64,000 nt of DNA from Streptomyces albus subsp. albus (GTDB lineage Bacteria; Actinomycetota; Actinomycetes; Streptomycetales; Streptomycetaceae), in the NCBI RefSeq assembly GCF_000725885.1, contig NZ_JODR01000018.1, forward strand, positions 248,001-312,000. Reading direction: 5' to 3'. A model generated the notes under the pieces. The model did no database searches, was not told the DNA's origin, and worked only from the letters and a program-made list of their open reading frames with translations. Both the position numbers and the translations under genes were made by a program. This document shows, piece after piece, positions 26,836 through 35,404 of this stretch (the first letter of the stretch is position 1; each line of letters opens with the position of its first letter).

Positions 26836-27467
26836 GGGGTGCTCTCCAGGCGCGCGGTGGAGATGTCGTACAGGTGGTGGACGAGCGCGAGGAGGACTTC
26901 CTTGCTCGACTCGCGGGAGCGGGCGTCGCACTCGACCAGCGGCACGTCGTCGGGCAGGTCGAGGGCTTCCCGCACCTGCTCGGCGGTGTGCCGGGGGCCG
27001 CCGAAATCGTTGCGCGCGACGATGAACGGGGTGCCGTGCGCCTCCAGCCGGTCGATCGCGTACCAGCAGTCCTCCAGCCGCCGGGTGTCCACCAGGACGA
27101 CGGCGCCCAGGGTGCCGGCGAAGAGCCGGTCCCACAGGAACCAGAACCTCTCCTGCCCCGGCGCCCCGAACAGGTACAGCACCGTCTCGTCGTTGAGGCT
27201 GATCCGGCCGAAGTCGAAGGCGATGGTCGTGGTCGTCTTGCCCTGGACGCCCCACAGGTCGTCGACGCCCTCGCCGGCGCGGGTCATCGTCTCCTCGGTG
27301 TTCAGCGGACGGATGTCGCTGACCGCCCGGACCATGGTGGTCTTGCCGACACCGAAACCGCCGACGATGACGATCTTCAGTCCCTGCGCGGCCGTGCTGA
27401 GCAACGGAGGACGGGCCGAGGCGTCGGCGGTCGCCACCGGGTTCGCTTCAGATGTTGCGGAGTCCAA
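26832..27467 (-). CDS. cvnD: Conservon GTPase CvnD
   Basis: Small ATP/GTP-binding protein of 211 residues related to MglA/Rab-type GTPases. The P-loop is VGGFGVGKTTMV, the G3-like switch is FGAPGQERFWFLW, and the region where NKxD is expected reads VARNDFGG, which is usual in this family. In conservons CvnD is thought to associate with CvnA-C at the membrane in a way that recalls eukaryotic G-protein signalling. It overlaps CvnC by 20 bases and the P450 by four bases. Confidence 0.93.
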   Translation of the reverse strand: MDSATSEANPVATADASARPPLLSTAAQGLKIVIVGGFGVGKTTMVRAVSDIRPLNTEETMTRAGEGVDDLWGVQGKTTTTIAFDFGRISLNDETVLYLFGAPGQERFWFLWDRLFAGTLGAVVLVDTRRLEDCWYAIDRLEAHGTPFIVARNDFGGPRHTAEQVREALDLPDDVPLVECDARSRESSKEVLLALVHHLYDISTARLESTP

Positions 27468-27810
27468 CGAGCACCTGCTTCAGGATGTCGGGGTCGGGCA
27501 GTGCGTCAGCGGTCTGTGCCCGCCGCGGATGGCGGGCGGTGATCTTCCCCTGGACGAGCAGGTCGCCCAGCAGGATGCGGACGACGCTCACCGGCAGTCC
27601 CAGGTCGGAAGCCAGTTCCACGACCGCCGTGGGAAAACGGCAGATCCGCAGGATCGCGGCGTGCTCCGACTGCATGCCGGGCACCGGAGCGCTCTCACTG
27701 ACCACGAGTGTCACCAGGTCGAACGTCTCCGCCCCGGCCACGGAACGGCTGCGTCCACCGGTCACGGTGTACAGCCGGTCCGGGTTCTCGTCCCGGCCCG
27801 GCCGCGTCAT
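27448..27810 (-). CDS. cvnC: Conservon DUF742 protein CvnC
   Basis: Protein of 120 residues with the DUF742 pattern: RLYTVTGGRSR near the start, FDLVTLV, and a winged-helix-like C-terminal half (LRICRFPTAVVELASDLGLP, then VVRILLGDLLVQGKI). Its ATG overlaps the stop of CvnB (ATGA). Known conservon proteins of this type bind the other Cvn partners. Confidence 0.92.
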   Translation of the reverse strand: MTRPGRDENPDRLYTVTGGRSRSVAGAETFDLVTLVVSESAPVPGMQSEHAAILRICRFPTAVVELASDLGLPVSVVRILLGDLLVQGKITARHPRRAQTADALPDPDILKQVLVGLRNI

Positions 27811-28235
27811 GCCGATCCGTCTCCGCGCCCGTCGTCCGCGGCCGGCCGGCGGGGCGGGGCGCTGAGGTGTTCGCTGAGCTGCTCGACCAGTTCGTTCATG
27901 TTGTGGCCGATCAGCCCCACGTCGGAGTCCTCGTCGGCGATGACCGCCAGGTGCGCGCCGTCACCGGCCTCCACGACGAAGAGGATGCCGCCGTAGAACT
28001 CCGCCATGGCCTGGCGTACGCCGCCGTCGCCGTCGCCGAACTCCACGGAGGCGCCGTGCGAGAGGCTCTGGATGCCCGCCGAGATGGCGGCGAGCTGGTC
28101 GGCCTGGTCGACGGAGAGCTCCGGGGTGCGGCACAGCTTGAGGCCGTCCCGGGAGAGCACGAGGGCGTGCCGGGCGCCGGGAGTGCGCTCCAGCAGGTTC
28201 TCCAGCAGCCAGTCGAGCTTGCTGTCAGTGATCAT
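27807..28235 (-). CDS. cvnB: Conservon roadblock/LC7 protein CvnB
   Basis: Roadblock/LC7-domain protein of 142 residues. The domain runs from LDWLLENLLERTPGARHAL through DGLKLCRT, ADQLAAISAGIQSLSHGAS and the final LAVIADEDSDVGLIGHNM. Roadblock proteins act as GTPase-activating or scaffolding partners of MglA-type GTPases, here CvnD. The start overlaps the CvnA stop (ATGA). A short acidic, proline-containing tail follows the domain. Confidence 0.93.
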   Translation of the reverse strand: MITDSKLDWLLENLLERTPGARHALVLSRDGLKLCRTPELSVDQADQLAAISAGIQSLSHGASVEFGDGDGGVRQAMAEFYGGILFVVEAGDGAHLAVIADEDSDVGLIGHNMNELVEQLSEHLSAPPRRPAADDGRGDGSA

Positions 28236-29938
28236 TCGGTGTCGTCCTCCGAGAGGGAAGAGGAGCGGTCGGGGGAGGAGGCGGGGGCAGCGGGGTGGGT
28301 GCCCGTGTCTCCGGACGAGGCCGTGCCCCGTACGGCCCTCCGGAAGTCGCCGAACCGGGCGCCGGAGGGACGCTTGCGGCGGGGGGCGGGGGTCTCGTCG
28401 TCCTGCGCCGGGCCCTCGGCGGTACCGTCCCCGCGGCCGGATGCAGCGGCGGTGGAGGAGGCGGGGGAGGCGGAGGAGGTGCCGGTGCGCGAGGCGGTCG
28501 CCCGGGCCACTGCCGCCAGCGTCTGGCCGCGCCGCCGCTTGGGCAGTCCGCTGGCGATGTACTCCTGGGGCGGCGGCGCCACCGCGGGCCGCTCGCCGGT
28601 CCTGGGGCCGTCGGACTCGCGGGCGGGCCCCTCGTGGCTCCCGCTCCCCGGCCGCGCGGCCGGCTCGGCCTCGGGCTGCCGGGTGTGCTCGGCCGTGTGC
28701 GCGGTGTCGTGCGGCAGGCCGGGGGCGCTGGTCAGCCGGCCGCGCGCGGAGGCGGCGGCCGGCCGCGGGGCGGGTGTGGGCGCGGTGACGCGCTCCCTGT
28801 CGCGCGGCTCGGTGACCAGTTCGCGGGGGATGCGCATGAGCACGCCGGTGCCGCCGTGCGCGGAGGGCCGGAAGGAGACGGACAGTCCGTGCTTGCGGGC
28901 CAGGCGGCCGACCACGGCGAGCCCGAGCCGGGTGCCGGAGAGGGCGGTCAGGTCGCTCTGTTCGCCGGTGACGGCCTGCTGGGCGCGGCGCAGCGCCAGC
29001 TCGCCCATCACCAGACCGCCGTCCTCGACGGTGATGACGATGCCGGCCGCGACCTCCTCGACGTAGACGTGCACCTCGGAGGTGGGCGGCGAGAAGTTCG
29101 CCGCGTTGTCCATCAGTTCGGCCAGTGCGTGCATGACGCCCTCGGCGGCGTGCCCGGCGATGGCGGCCTCGCTCGTCGAGTGCAGCCGGACCCGCTGGTA
29201 GCCGCTGATACGGCCCATGGCGCCGCGCAGGATCGACTCCATGACGATCGGCTTGGCCCAGCGGCGGCCCGAACGGGCACCGGTGAGCACGGCGATGGAG
29301 TCGGCGATGCGGCCTGTCTGCGCCGTCCTGTGGTCCAGGTGCAGCAGGTCGGCCAGCACGTCCTCGTCGGCGTGCCGGTGCTCCATCTCCCGCAGGTCGG
29401 CGGCCATGCTGGTGGCCAGGGCCTGCACGCGGCCGGCCGCGTTGGCGCAGGCGGAGAGTGCCGCGGCCCGCATGCTCTCGCCCTTGTGCACCTCGCGCGC
29501 CAGGGTGACCAGGACCCGGCGCTGCATCTCGTTCGTCACCGAGGGGGCCTCGGCCAGCGCGGTCTCCGCGGAGCCGCCGTTGCGCAGCCGGTCGACGACG
29601 TCGGGTACGACCACGTCGGCGAAGTAGGCGTCGGCCGTGTCCCGTTCCGCGTGCCGTGCCCGGCAGTCCGTCAGCGCGGCGCGCAGCCGGCGGCCGGTCA
29701 GCACGGCGCGGGCGGCCACGGTGACCGCCGCGCACAGCACCACACCCGCCGCGCCACTGCCCCAGGCGACGGCGGTACGGGCCGAGGCGCCGGCGGCGTG
29801 GACGGCGCCCAGCCACGCGACGGCGACGACCGCGGCGCAGACCAGCAGGGCGAGGGCGGTACCGGTGGCGGTCCCGCCTCCCGCAACCGGCCGAGGCGCG
29901 CCCGCGGCAGGCTGCGGTGGTATCTCGGGGGAGGTCAT
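28232..29938 (-). CDS. cvnA: Conservon sensor histidine kinase-like protein CvnA
   Basis: Membrane protein of 568 residues. Two hydrophobic segments lie near the N-terminus (ALALLVCAAVVAVAWLGAV and AAGVVLCAAVTVAARAVL), separated by only about 15 residues, so there is almost no extracellular sensor domain. The kinase-type ATPase domain follows, with the N box ALAELMDNAANFSPP, VTVEDGGLVMG, and GLAVVGRLARKHG as the G2-like box. The last 190 residues are low-complexity and rich in proline, serine and basic residues. The start is the ATG after CCTAGGA; a TTG one codon earlier is possible. First gene of the six-gene operon. Confidence 0.92.
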   Translation of the reverse strand: MTSPEIPPQPAAGAPRPVAGGGTATGTALALLVCAAVVAVAWLGAVHAAGASARTAVAWGSGAAGVVLCAAVTVAARAVLTGRRLRAALTDCRARHAERDTADAYFADVVVPDVVDRLRNGGSAETALAEAPSVTNEMQRRVLVTLAREVHKGESMRAAALSACANAAGRVQALATSMAADLREMEHRHADEDVLADLLHLDHRTAQTGRIADSIAVLTGARSGRRWAKPIVMESILRGAMGRISGYQRVRLHSTSEAAIAGHAAEGVMHALAELMDNAANFSPPTSEVHVYVEEVAAGIVITVEDGGLVMGELALRRAQQAVTGEQSDLTALSGTRLGLAVVGRLARKHGLSVSFRPSAHGGTGVLMRIPRELVTEPRDRERVTAPTPAPRPAAASARGRLTSAPGLPHDTAHTAEHTRQPEAEPAARPGSGSHEGPARESDGPRTGERPAVAPPPQEYIASGLPKRRRGQTLAAVARATASRTGTSSASPASSTAAASGRGDGTAEGPAQDDETPAPRRKRPSGARFGDFRRAVRGTASSGDTGTHPAAPASSPDRSSSLSEDDTE

Positions 29939-30171
29939 CAATCAGGTCCTAGGGGGACGGAACCGGGCAGAGGCGAGAGCTGAGCCGCAGCCCTCTGATC
30001 AACGTCGCACCAATATAAGTCAGTTAGTGATCACGGAATAACCATGGGGTGTTCCGCTTCGGAAGTGCCCGGAATCTTTCCCTCCACTTGGCCCGCGACC
30101 TGCTCCCCCCGGGGCGAGCGGCACCCCGCGAAGGGGGGCATCATGAAGGGGTGAAGGCAGGTGAGAGGACT

Positions 30172-31026
30172 GTGCGCAAGGACCCGGAGCCCCCGCCGCC
30201 GGGCGGCATCCTGTGGGACGTCGCCGGGGACGTCCGCGTACTGCTCAGCCTGCCCTCCGCGCTGACCATGCAGGTCGCACACCCCGCCGTCGGCGCCGGC
30301 GTCGACCAGCACTCCGTCTTCCGCACCGACCCCTGGGGGCGGGGCGAACGGTCCGTGCGCAGCGTGCTGCTGTGGGTGTACGGCGGCGCGGACGCGGTCG
30401 CGGAGGGGCGCAGGCTGCGCAGGCTGCACAAGACGATCCAGGGCGTCGACGCCTACGGGCAGCGCTACCACGCGCTCACCCCCGCCTACTACGCGTGGGT
30501 GCACGCCACCGGCTTCCCCTCCCTGCGCTACGCCCGCCGCTATCTGGACCGCCACCCCTACACGCCCGCACAGGAGCGCCGGCTGTACGCCGAGTGGCTC
30601 CAGGTGGGCCGGGTGCTGGGCATCCACGACCGCGACATGCCGCAGACGCCGGAGGAGTTCTGGCCCTACTGGCACCGGATGCTGGCCGAGACGATAGAGC
30701 CGACGGCCGTCGCCCGGGAACTGGCCGCCTACAACCCCGGCATCCCGCCGCCGCCCTACGGGCCGCGGCCGGTCCGGCTGGTGCTGCGGGTGCTGTGGCC
30801 GCTGCTGGTGCCCGGACTCGCCCGGTTCCGGCGGTTCATGACGATCGGACTGATGCCGCCGGAGGCCCGCCGGGCGCTGCGGCTGCCGTGGACACCCCGT
30901 CAGGAGAGGCGGCTGCGGCTGGTGGGGCGGGTGGTGGCCAACATCGTCCCGCTGCTGCCCGAACGGCTGCGCTATCTGCCGTATGCGCGCCGGGCCCGCG
31001 CACAGCGCACCCCGGCGCGGCACTGA
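30172..31026 (+). CDS. Oxygenase MpaB family protein (DUF2236)
   Basis: Protein of about 284 residues of the DUF2236/MpaB/latex-clearing-oxygenase superfamily. It shows ILWDVAGDVRVLL, the ALTMQVAHPAVGAGVDQHS stretch with the conserved histidine that would bind heme, the R-rich RRLRRLHKTIQGVD, TPAYYAWVHATGF and GLMPPEARRALRLPWT. A GTG is chosen because AGGTGA, a good complement to 16S rRNA, lies seven bases upstream; a GTG seven codons earlier lacks usable spacing. The gene is divergent from the conservon. Whether this member is an oxygenase is not known; many actinobacteria hold several copies. Confidence 0.85.
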   Translation: MRKDPEPPPPGGILWDVAGDVRVLLSLPSALTMQVAHPAVGAGVDQHSVFRTDPWGRGERSVRSVLLWVYGGADAVAEGRRLRRLHKTIQGVDAYGQRYHALTPAYYAWVHATGFPSLRYARRYLDRHPYTPAQERRLYAEWLQVGRVLGIHDRDMPQTPEEFWPYWHRMLAETIEPTAVARELAAYNPGIPPPPYGPRPVRLVLRVLWPLLVPGLARFRRFMTIGLMPPEARRALRLPWTPRQERRLRLVGRVVANIVPLLPERLRYLPYARRARAQRTPARH

Positions 31027-31094
31027 ACCCCCTCCCGGGCGGTGCGCCAGCCCGTCCGCAGCTAGCCCCGTCCGGGGCGCCGGTCCGGCAGCGC

Positions 31095-31132
31095 GGCGGC
31101 CCGCACCCTCGGGCCGGAGGGTGCGGGCCGCC
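31095..31132. terminator. Bidirectional terminator with perfect 16-bp stem
   Basis: GGCGGCCCGCACCCTC pairs without mismatch with GAGGGTGCGGGCCGCC around the six-base loop GGGCCG. It stands between the convergent stops of the MpaB-family gene and the M1 peptidase gene. Confidence 0.88.
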
Positions 31133-31186
31133 TGCCACGGACCTTCGGGGCCGCTCCGCCTGCGGGCGGGCCGCCGCGGTGGCCGC

Positions 31187-32677
31187 TCAGCCGTGCCGGT
31201 GCGGGTGGTCCACCGTGTGGATCTCGTCCCAGGACGCGGGCTTCTTCGGGGCGGCCTCGGCGGCGAAGCCCTTCCCCGCCGGACCGGCCGCCGGCTTCGA
31301 GGGCTGGTACAGCCAGGTGTCGAAGAGGCCGGCCAGCGGCTTGCCCGACACCTTCTCCGCGTAGCCGATGAAGTCGCGCACGGTCGCGTTGCCGTCCTTG
31401 TGCAGGGCGGGCCAGCCCTTGAGGATCGCGAAGAAGTCCTTGTCGCCGATCTCGTTGCGCAGCGCCTGGAGAGCGAGAGCGCCGCGGTCGTAGACGGCAG
31501 AGTGGAACTGGTTGTCCGGGCCGGGGTCACCGGGTGCGACCTTCCAGAAGGCATCGCCGGCCGGGCGCGAGGCGTAGGTGTAGTCGGCCAGTTCCTGCGC
31601 GGTGCCCTCGCCCTGGTCCTCCGACCACAGCCACTGGCTGTAGCGGGCGAAGCCCTCGTTGATCCAGATGTCCTTCCACCGCTTCAGCGAGACGCTGTCC
31701 CCGTACCACTGGTGGGCCATCTCGTGGACGACGACGGAGGTGTTGGAGCCGTCGGCGAAGTCGTCCGGGCTGTAGAAGGGCCGGGTCTGCGTCTCCAGTG
31801 CGTAGGTGGTGTCCGTGTTGGGGACGTAGCCGCCCACCGCGTCGAACGGGTACGTGCCGAAGTGGCCCTCCAGCCATTCGGTGATCTCCGCCGTACGCTC
31901 CACACTGGCCCGCGCGGCGCCCGCGTGCTCGCCCAGGTCCTTGCTGTAGGCGTTGATGACGGGCAGTCCCGAGTCGGTCTTCGCGGTGGTGATGTCGAAC
32001 CTGCCGACGGCCAGGGTGGCCAGATAGGTGGCCTGCGGGGCCCGGGACCGCCAGTTGTAGCGGGTCCAGCCCGCCTTGGAACGCTGCGACTGGAGCGTGC
32101 CGTTGCTGATGGCCTGGGTGCCGTCGGGGACGGCGACGCTGACGTCGTAGCTCGCCTTGTCGGAGGGGTGGTCGTTGCTGGGGAACCACCACCAGGCGGC
32201 CTCGGGCTCGTTGGCGGCGACCCCGCCGTCCTCGGTGCGCAGCCAGGAGGTGAAACCGTTCACCTTCACCTTCGAGGGCACACCCTTGTACCGGACCACG
32301 ACGGTGGCCTTCTCGCCCTCGGCCAGCGGCTTGGCCGGGGTGATGCTCAGCTCGTGTGCGCCCGAGGTGGCGAAGCGGGCCTTCTTGCCGTCGACCCGCA
32401 CCTCGCTGACGTCCAGTGCGAAGTCGAGGTTGAAGCGGGACAGGTCCTGGGTCGCGGTGGCCAGCAGGGTCGCCGTTCCGCTCAGTTCGTCCGTCTTCGG
32501 CTGGTAGGTGAGCCGAAGGTCGTAGTGGGAGACGTCGTATCCGCCGTTCCCGTAGTCCGGGTAGTAGGGGTCGCCCACGCCCGGTGCGCCCGGGGACGGT
32601 TCGGCGGCCGAGGCCGGCACCGCGAGCAGCAGCGAGGCCGCCACCATCGCACCCGGGACGATCAGTCTGTGACGCAC
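31187..32677 (-). CDS. Secreted M1-family metallopeptidase
   Basis: Zinc aminopeptidase-like protein of 496 residues with a cleavable signal peptide (basic start, GAMVAASLLLAVPASA, then AAEPSPG). The gluzincin motif is complete: H318-E319-M-A-H322, with E341 eighteen residues later in INEGFARY. The usual GxMEN exopeptidase motif is represented by YALETQTRP, so the residue choice differs from classical aminopeptidase N but is seen in extracellular actinobacterial members. It lacks the large C-terminal helical domain of full-length PepN. It probably trims peptides outside the cell. The neighbour is an M14 carboxypeptidase, transcribed divergently, which suggests shared peptide scavenging. Confidence 0.92.
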   Translation of the reverse strand: MRHRLIVPGAMVAASLLLAVPASAAEPSPGAPGVGDPYYPDYGNGGYDVSHYDLRLTYQPKTDELSGTATLLATATQDLSRFNLDFALDVSEVRVDGKKARFATSGAHELSITPAKPLAEGEKATVVVRYKGVPSKVKVNGFTSWLRTEDGGVAANEPEAAWWWFPSNDHPSDKASYDVSVAVPDGTQAISNGTLQSQRSKAGWTRYNWRSRAPQATYLATLAVGRFDITTAKTDSGLPVINAYSKDLGEHAGAARASVERTAEITEWLEGHFGTYPFDAVGGYVPNTDTTYALETQTRPFYSPDDFADGSNTSVVVHEMAHQWYGDSVSLKRWKDIWINEGFARYSQWLWSEDQGEGTAQELADYTYASRPAGDAFWKVAPGDPGPDNQFHSAVYDRGALALQALRNEIGDKDFFAILKGWPALHKDGNATVRDFIGYAEKVSGKPLAGLFDTWLYQPSKPAAGPAGKGFAAEAAPKKPASWDEIHTVDHPHRHG

Positions 32678-32868
32678 GAGTCCTCCAACTCTCCGTCAAC
32701 CCTGCTGCGGCACCGGCGGGTTCGGGTGCCGCGTGGGATGTCGTTCCGTCCGAAGGTATGTACTCATGCGGCACACCGCATGTCCACAGCAACTAACGTC
32801 ATCCGATTGCCATACGGACGACATACGCCCCCTTCTCCCCGCCCGTCCCCGTCGTTACCGTCCCCCAC

Positions 32869-34239
32869 ATGGTGACAAGCGCGCGGCACGGCCGCTTCCC
32901 GTGGAAGACCGCCGCCCTGGCCCCGGCGGCACTCCTCGTCCCCCTCCTCGCCACCCCACCCGTCGCCCAGGCCTCCTCCCCGGCACCCATCCGCTCCGAG
33001 TCCCCGGCCCCCGCACCGGCACAGGAACCGCGCACCGGATTCGAACGCAGTCACGGGGCACGCTGGACGTCCCAGCCCGAGGAACAGGACTTCCTGCGGA
33101 CCGTGGACCGCTCCAGCCACCGTGTGGCACTCGACACCGTCGGCCGGACGAAACAGGGGCGCCCCCTCCAGCTCGTGAGGATCGGCGCCCCGGCCCCCGC
33201 CGGCCCCGGCGCGGTACGGCACGGCAACTCCGTACTGCTGATCTGCTCCCAGCACGGTGACGAGCCCGCCGGACGCGAAGCGTGCCTGAGCACCATCCGC
33301 GACCTGGCCTTCGCCCGGGACCGGGCCACGACGCGGTTCCTCGCCCGCACCACCGTGCTCGTCGTCCCCACCGCCAACCCCGACGGCCGCGCGGCCGGCA
33401 CCCGGGGCAACTCCGACGGCGTCGACATCAACCGCGACCACCTCGCCCTCACCACCGCGGAGGCCCGCACGATGGCCGCCGTCACCCGCGACTGGCGGCC
33501 CGACACCGTCTACGACCTCCACGAGTACGGTGCCCACGAGCCGTACTACGTCAAGGACCTGCTCACCCTGTGGCCCCGCAACCTCAACGCGGCCGAGGGG
33601 CTGCACCGCGAGTCCACGGCGCTGTCGGAGAAGTACGCGCGGCCCGCTGCCGAGTCCGGCGGCCACAGCACCGGCATCTACGGCATATGGACCGATCCGC
33701 GGACGGGCGAGCCCGTCCGGCAGGTCGCCGGCGACGGGCAGGAACGAATACTCCGCAACACCGTCGGTATCAAGGGCGCCGTGGGCCTGCTCGCCGAGAC
33801 CCGCGTCGACCCCCTCACCGACGAGGAGAAGGCCGACGAGGCGCTCAACAACCGGCGCCGCGTCCACTCCCACCTCACCGCCCTCAAGGGCGCGTTCGAC
33901 TTCGCCGGCACGCGCCGCGCCCGGATAGAGAAGGCCACCGACGCGGCCCGGACGGCCGGACTGGCCGACCGCGGGCCCGTCTACCTGGACGGCGCCGACA
34001 ACGAGCCGCCCGCCGACGACCGGGTACTGACGGACCCGCCCTGCGGCTACCGGCTGACCGGCGCCCAGTACGCGGACGTCCGGGACGAACTGGACCTGCA
34101 CGGAATCCGCGCCCAGCGGCGCGGCGACGGCGCCTTCGTGCCGCTGCGCCAGTCGCAGCGCGCCCTGGTGCCGCTGCTGCTCGACGAGCGTGCCCGCTTC
34201 CCCCTGACCGCGGGCACACCCGTTCAGCGGTGCGGCTGA
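32869..34239 (+). CDS. Secreted M14-family zinc carboxypeptidase
   Basis: Predicted extracellular carboxypeptidase of 456 residues. A signal peptide ending near VAQASS is followed by a proline/serine linker. Zinc ligands H129 and E132 are in QHGDEPAGRE and the third ligand is in YDLHEYG. VVPTANPDGR and DINRDH give the substrate arginine/asparagine pair, and the catalytic glutamate is probably in LLAETRVDPL. The last 110 residues, after the catalytic core, contain no recognisable domain. The start is the first ATG of the frame and gives a normal signal peptide. Divergent from the M1 peptidase with a 191-base promoter region. Confidence 0.92.
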   Translation: MVTSARHGRFPWKTAALAPAALLVPLLATPPVAQASSPAPIRSESPAPAPAQEPRTGFERSHGARWTSQPEEQDFLRTVDRSSHRVALDTVGRTKQGRPLQLVRIGAPAPAGPGAVRHGNSVLLICSQHGDEPAGREACLSTIRDLAFARDRATTRFLARTTVLVVPTANPDGRAAGTRGNSDGVDINRDHLALTTAEARTMAAVTRDWRPDTVYDLHEYGAHEPYYVKDLLTLWPRNLNAAEGLHRESTALSEKYARPAAESGGHSTGIYGIWTDPRTGEPVRQVAGDGQERILRNTVGIKGAVGLLAETRVDPLTDEEKADEALNNRRRVHSHLTALKGAFDFAGTRRARIEKATDAARTAGLADRGPVYLDGADNEPPADDRVLTDPPCGYRLTGAQYADVRDELDLHGIRAQRRGDGAFVPLRQSQRALVPLLLDERARFPLTAGTPVQRCG

Positions 34240-34267
34240 CCGCCGGCCGACGCCGCGGGGGCCCGGC

Positions 34268-35200
34268 TCACTCCCCGGTGGCCGGGCCCACCAGCCGGAC
34301 GGCGTCCACCGCGCAGCCCCAGGAGACCGTGACCCCGGCACCGCCGTGGCCGTAGTTGTGCACGCACAGGGCGGTGCCGCCCCGGCCGTCGGGCAGCCGC
34401 CCCGCCTCCAGCCGCACGCGGGGCCGGAACGGGCGCAGGCCGACCCGGTGTTCGAGCACCTTCGCGTCCGCCAGCCGGGGATCGACGGCGGCACACCGCC
34501 GCACGATCGCCTCCGCCGTCGCCGGGTCCGGCCTCCGGTCCTCGGCGCCGTCGTGTGCGGTGCCGCCCAGCACCACGCCGTAGGGCTGCGGCAGGATGTA
34601 CGTCGTCTCGCTGGCCCCGCCCGTCGCGACGACGTACCACTCCTCGACGCCCGGGTCCTCCACCACCAGGACCTGGCCCCGCACCGGGCGCACGCTCGGG
34701 TCCGGCACCAGTTCGCGGGCGCCGAGCCCCGCGCAGTTGACGACGACGGGCGCCTCGGCGGCGGCCTCCGCCAGGGAACGGGCCGCGCGCTGCTCCCAGC
34801 GTCCCCCGGCGGCTTCGAAGCGGGCCACCAGGTAGGGGAGATACGTCTGCATGTCGACAAGCGGGGTGCGCGGCGGGGTACCGGTGAGCGCCGTCCACTC
34901 CGGCGGCGGCGAGCCGCCCGGCATGCTGCCGCGCACCAGCCGCACACCCGTCGTCCCCGGCTGTTCCGCGAGCCAGGAGAAGTGCCGGAAGGAGCGCACC
35001 GACCAGTCGAGCGCCTGCTCCTGCGGTTCGATGCGGTACGGCCACACGAGGCCGCCCGCGACGGCCGACGTCGTCTCGTGAGGGGCCTGCGGACTCCACA
35101 GCCGCACCCGTGTGCCCCGTTCGGCCAGCACCACCGCGGTCGTCAGCCCGATGACCCCGCCTCCTATGACGACGGCTTCGTCGTCCCGTGTATCACCCAT
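34268..35200 (-). CDS. D-amino-acid oxidase-like FAD oxidoreductase
   Basis: Flavoprotein of 310 residues of the DAO family. It opens with the Rossmann motif VVIGGGVIGLTTAVVLAERG, followed by AGGLVWPYRIEP, MQTYLPYLV, VVNCAGLGAREL, PVRGQVLVVEDP and the C-terminal VHNYGHGGAGVTVSWGCA, which is close to the signature of true D-amino-acid oxidases. Known members oxidise neutral or basic D-amino acids to keto acids with hydrogen peroxide. Next to two secreted peptidases it could use D-amino acids freed from cell-wall peptides, but this is inference. It faces the M14 gene with a 28-base gap. Confidence 0.9.
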   Translation of the reverse strand: MGDTRDDEAVVIGGGVIGLTTAVVLAERGTRVRLWSPQAPHETTSAVAGGLVWPYRIEPQEQALDWSVRSFRHFSWLAEQPGTTGVRLVRGSMPGGSPPPEWTALTGTPPRTPLVDMQTYLPYLVARFEAAGGRWEQRAARSLAEAAAEAPVVVNCAGLGARELVPDPSVRPVRGQVLVVEDPGVEEWYVVATGGASETTYILPQPYGVVLGGTAHDGAEDRRPDPATAEAIVRRCAAVDPRLADAKVLEHRVGLRPFRPRVRLEAGRLPDGRGGTALCVHNYGHGGAGVTVSWGCAVDAVRLVGPATGE

Positions 35201-35404
35201 GTGCCGACACTACGTTCCCACCGGCCGGACGCGCCGCCCCCCAGGGGCCGCCGCCGTCCACCGCCGGCTCCCGCCCTCCGGCCGGACGGCGGGGCCGGAC
35301 GAAGGGTCGGGGTGCGGCTTCGGGCAACCGACCAGTCAACAAGTCCGTCGGAACGACATAGCCGCAGGAACCGGGCGCGCGCCTCCCAGGGTCGGCATGG
35401 ACAG

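Noticed and set aside
27807..29816. Single 669-residue protein made by reading CvnB together with upstream sequence
   Set aside because: Only the last 142 residues are a roadblock domain; the upstream part is out of frame with CvnA, and the ATGA overlap marks the real start.
35201..35404. Possible operator in the gap before the D-amino-acid-oxidase-like gene
   Set aside because: Only short, imperfect repeats (CCGAC/GTCGG-like) were seen, below what chance would give in this composition.
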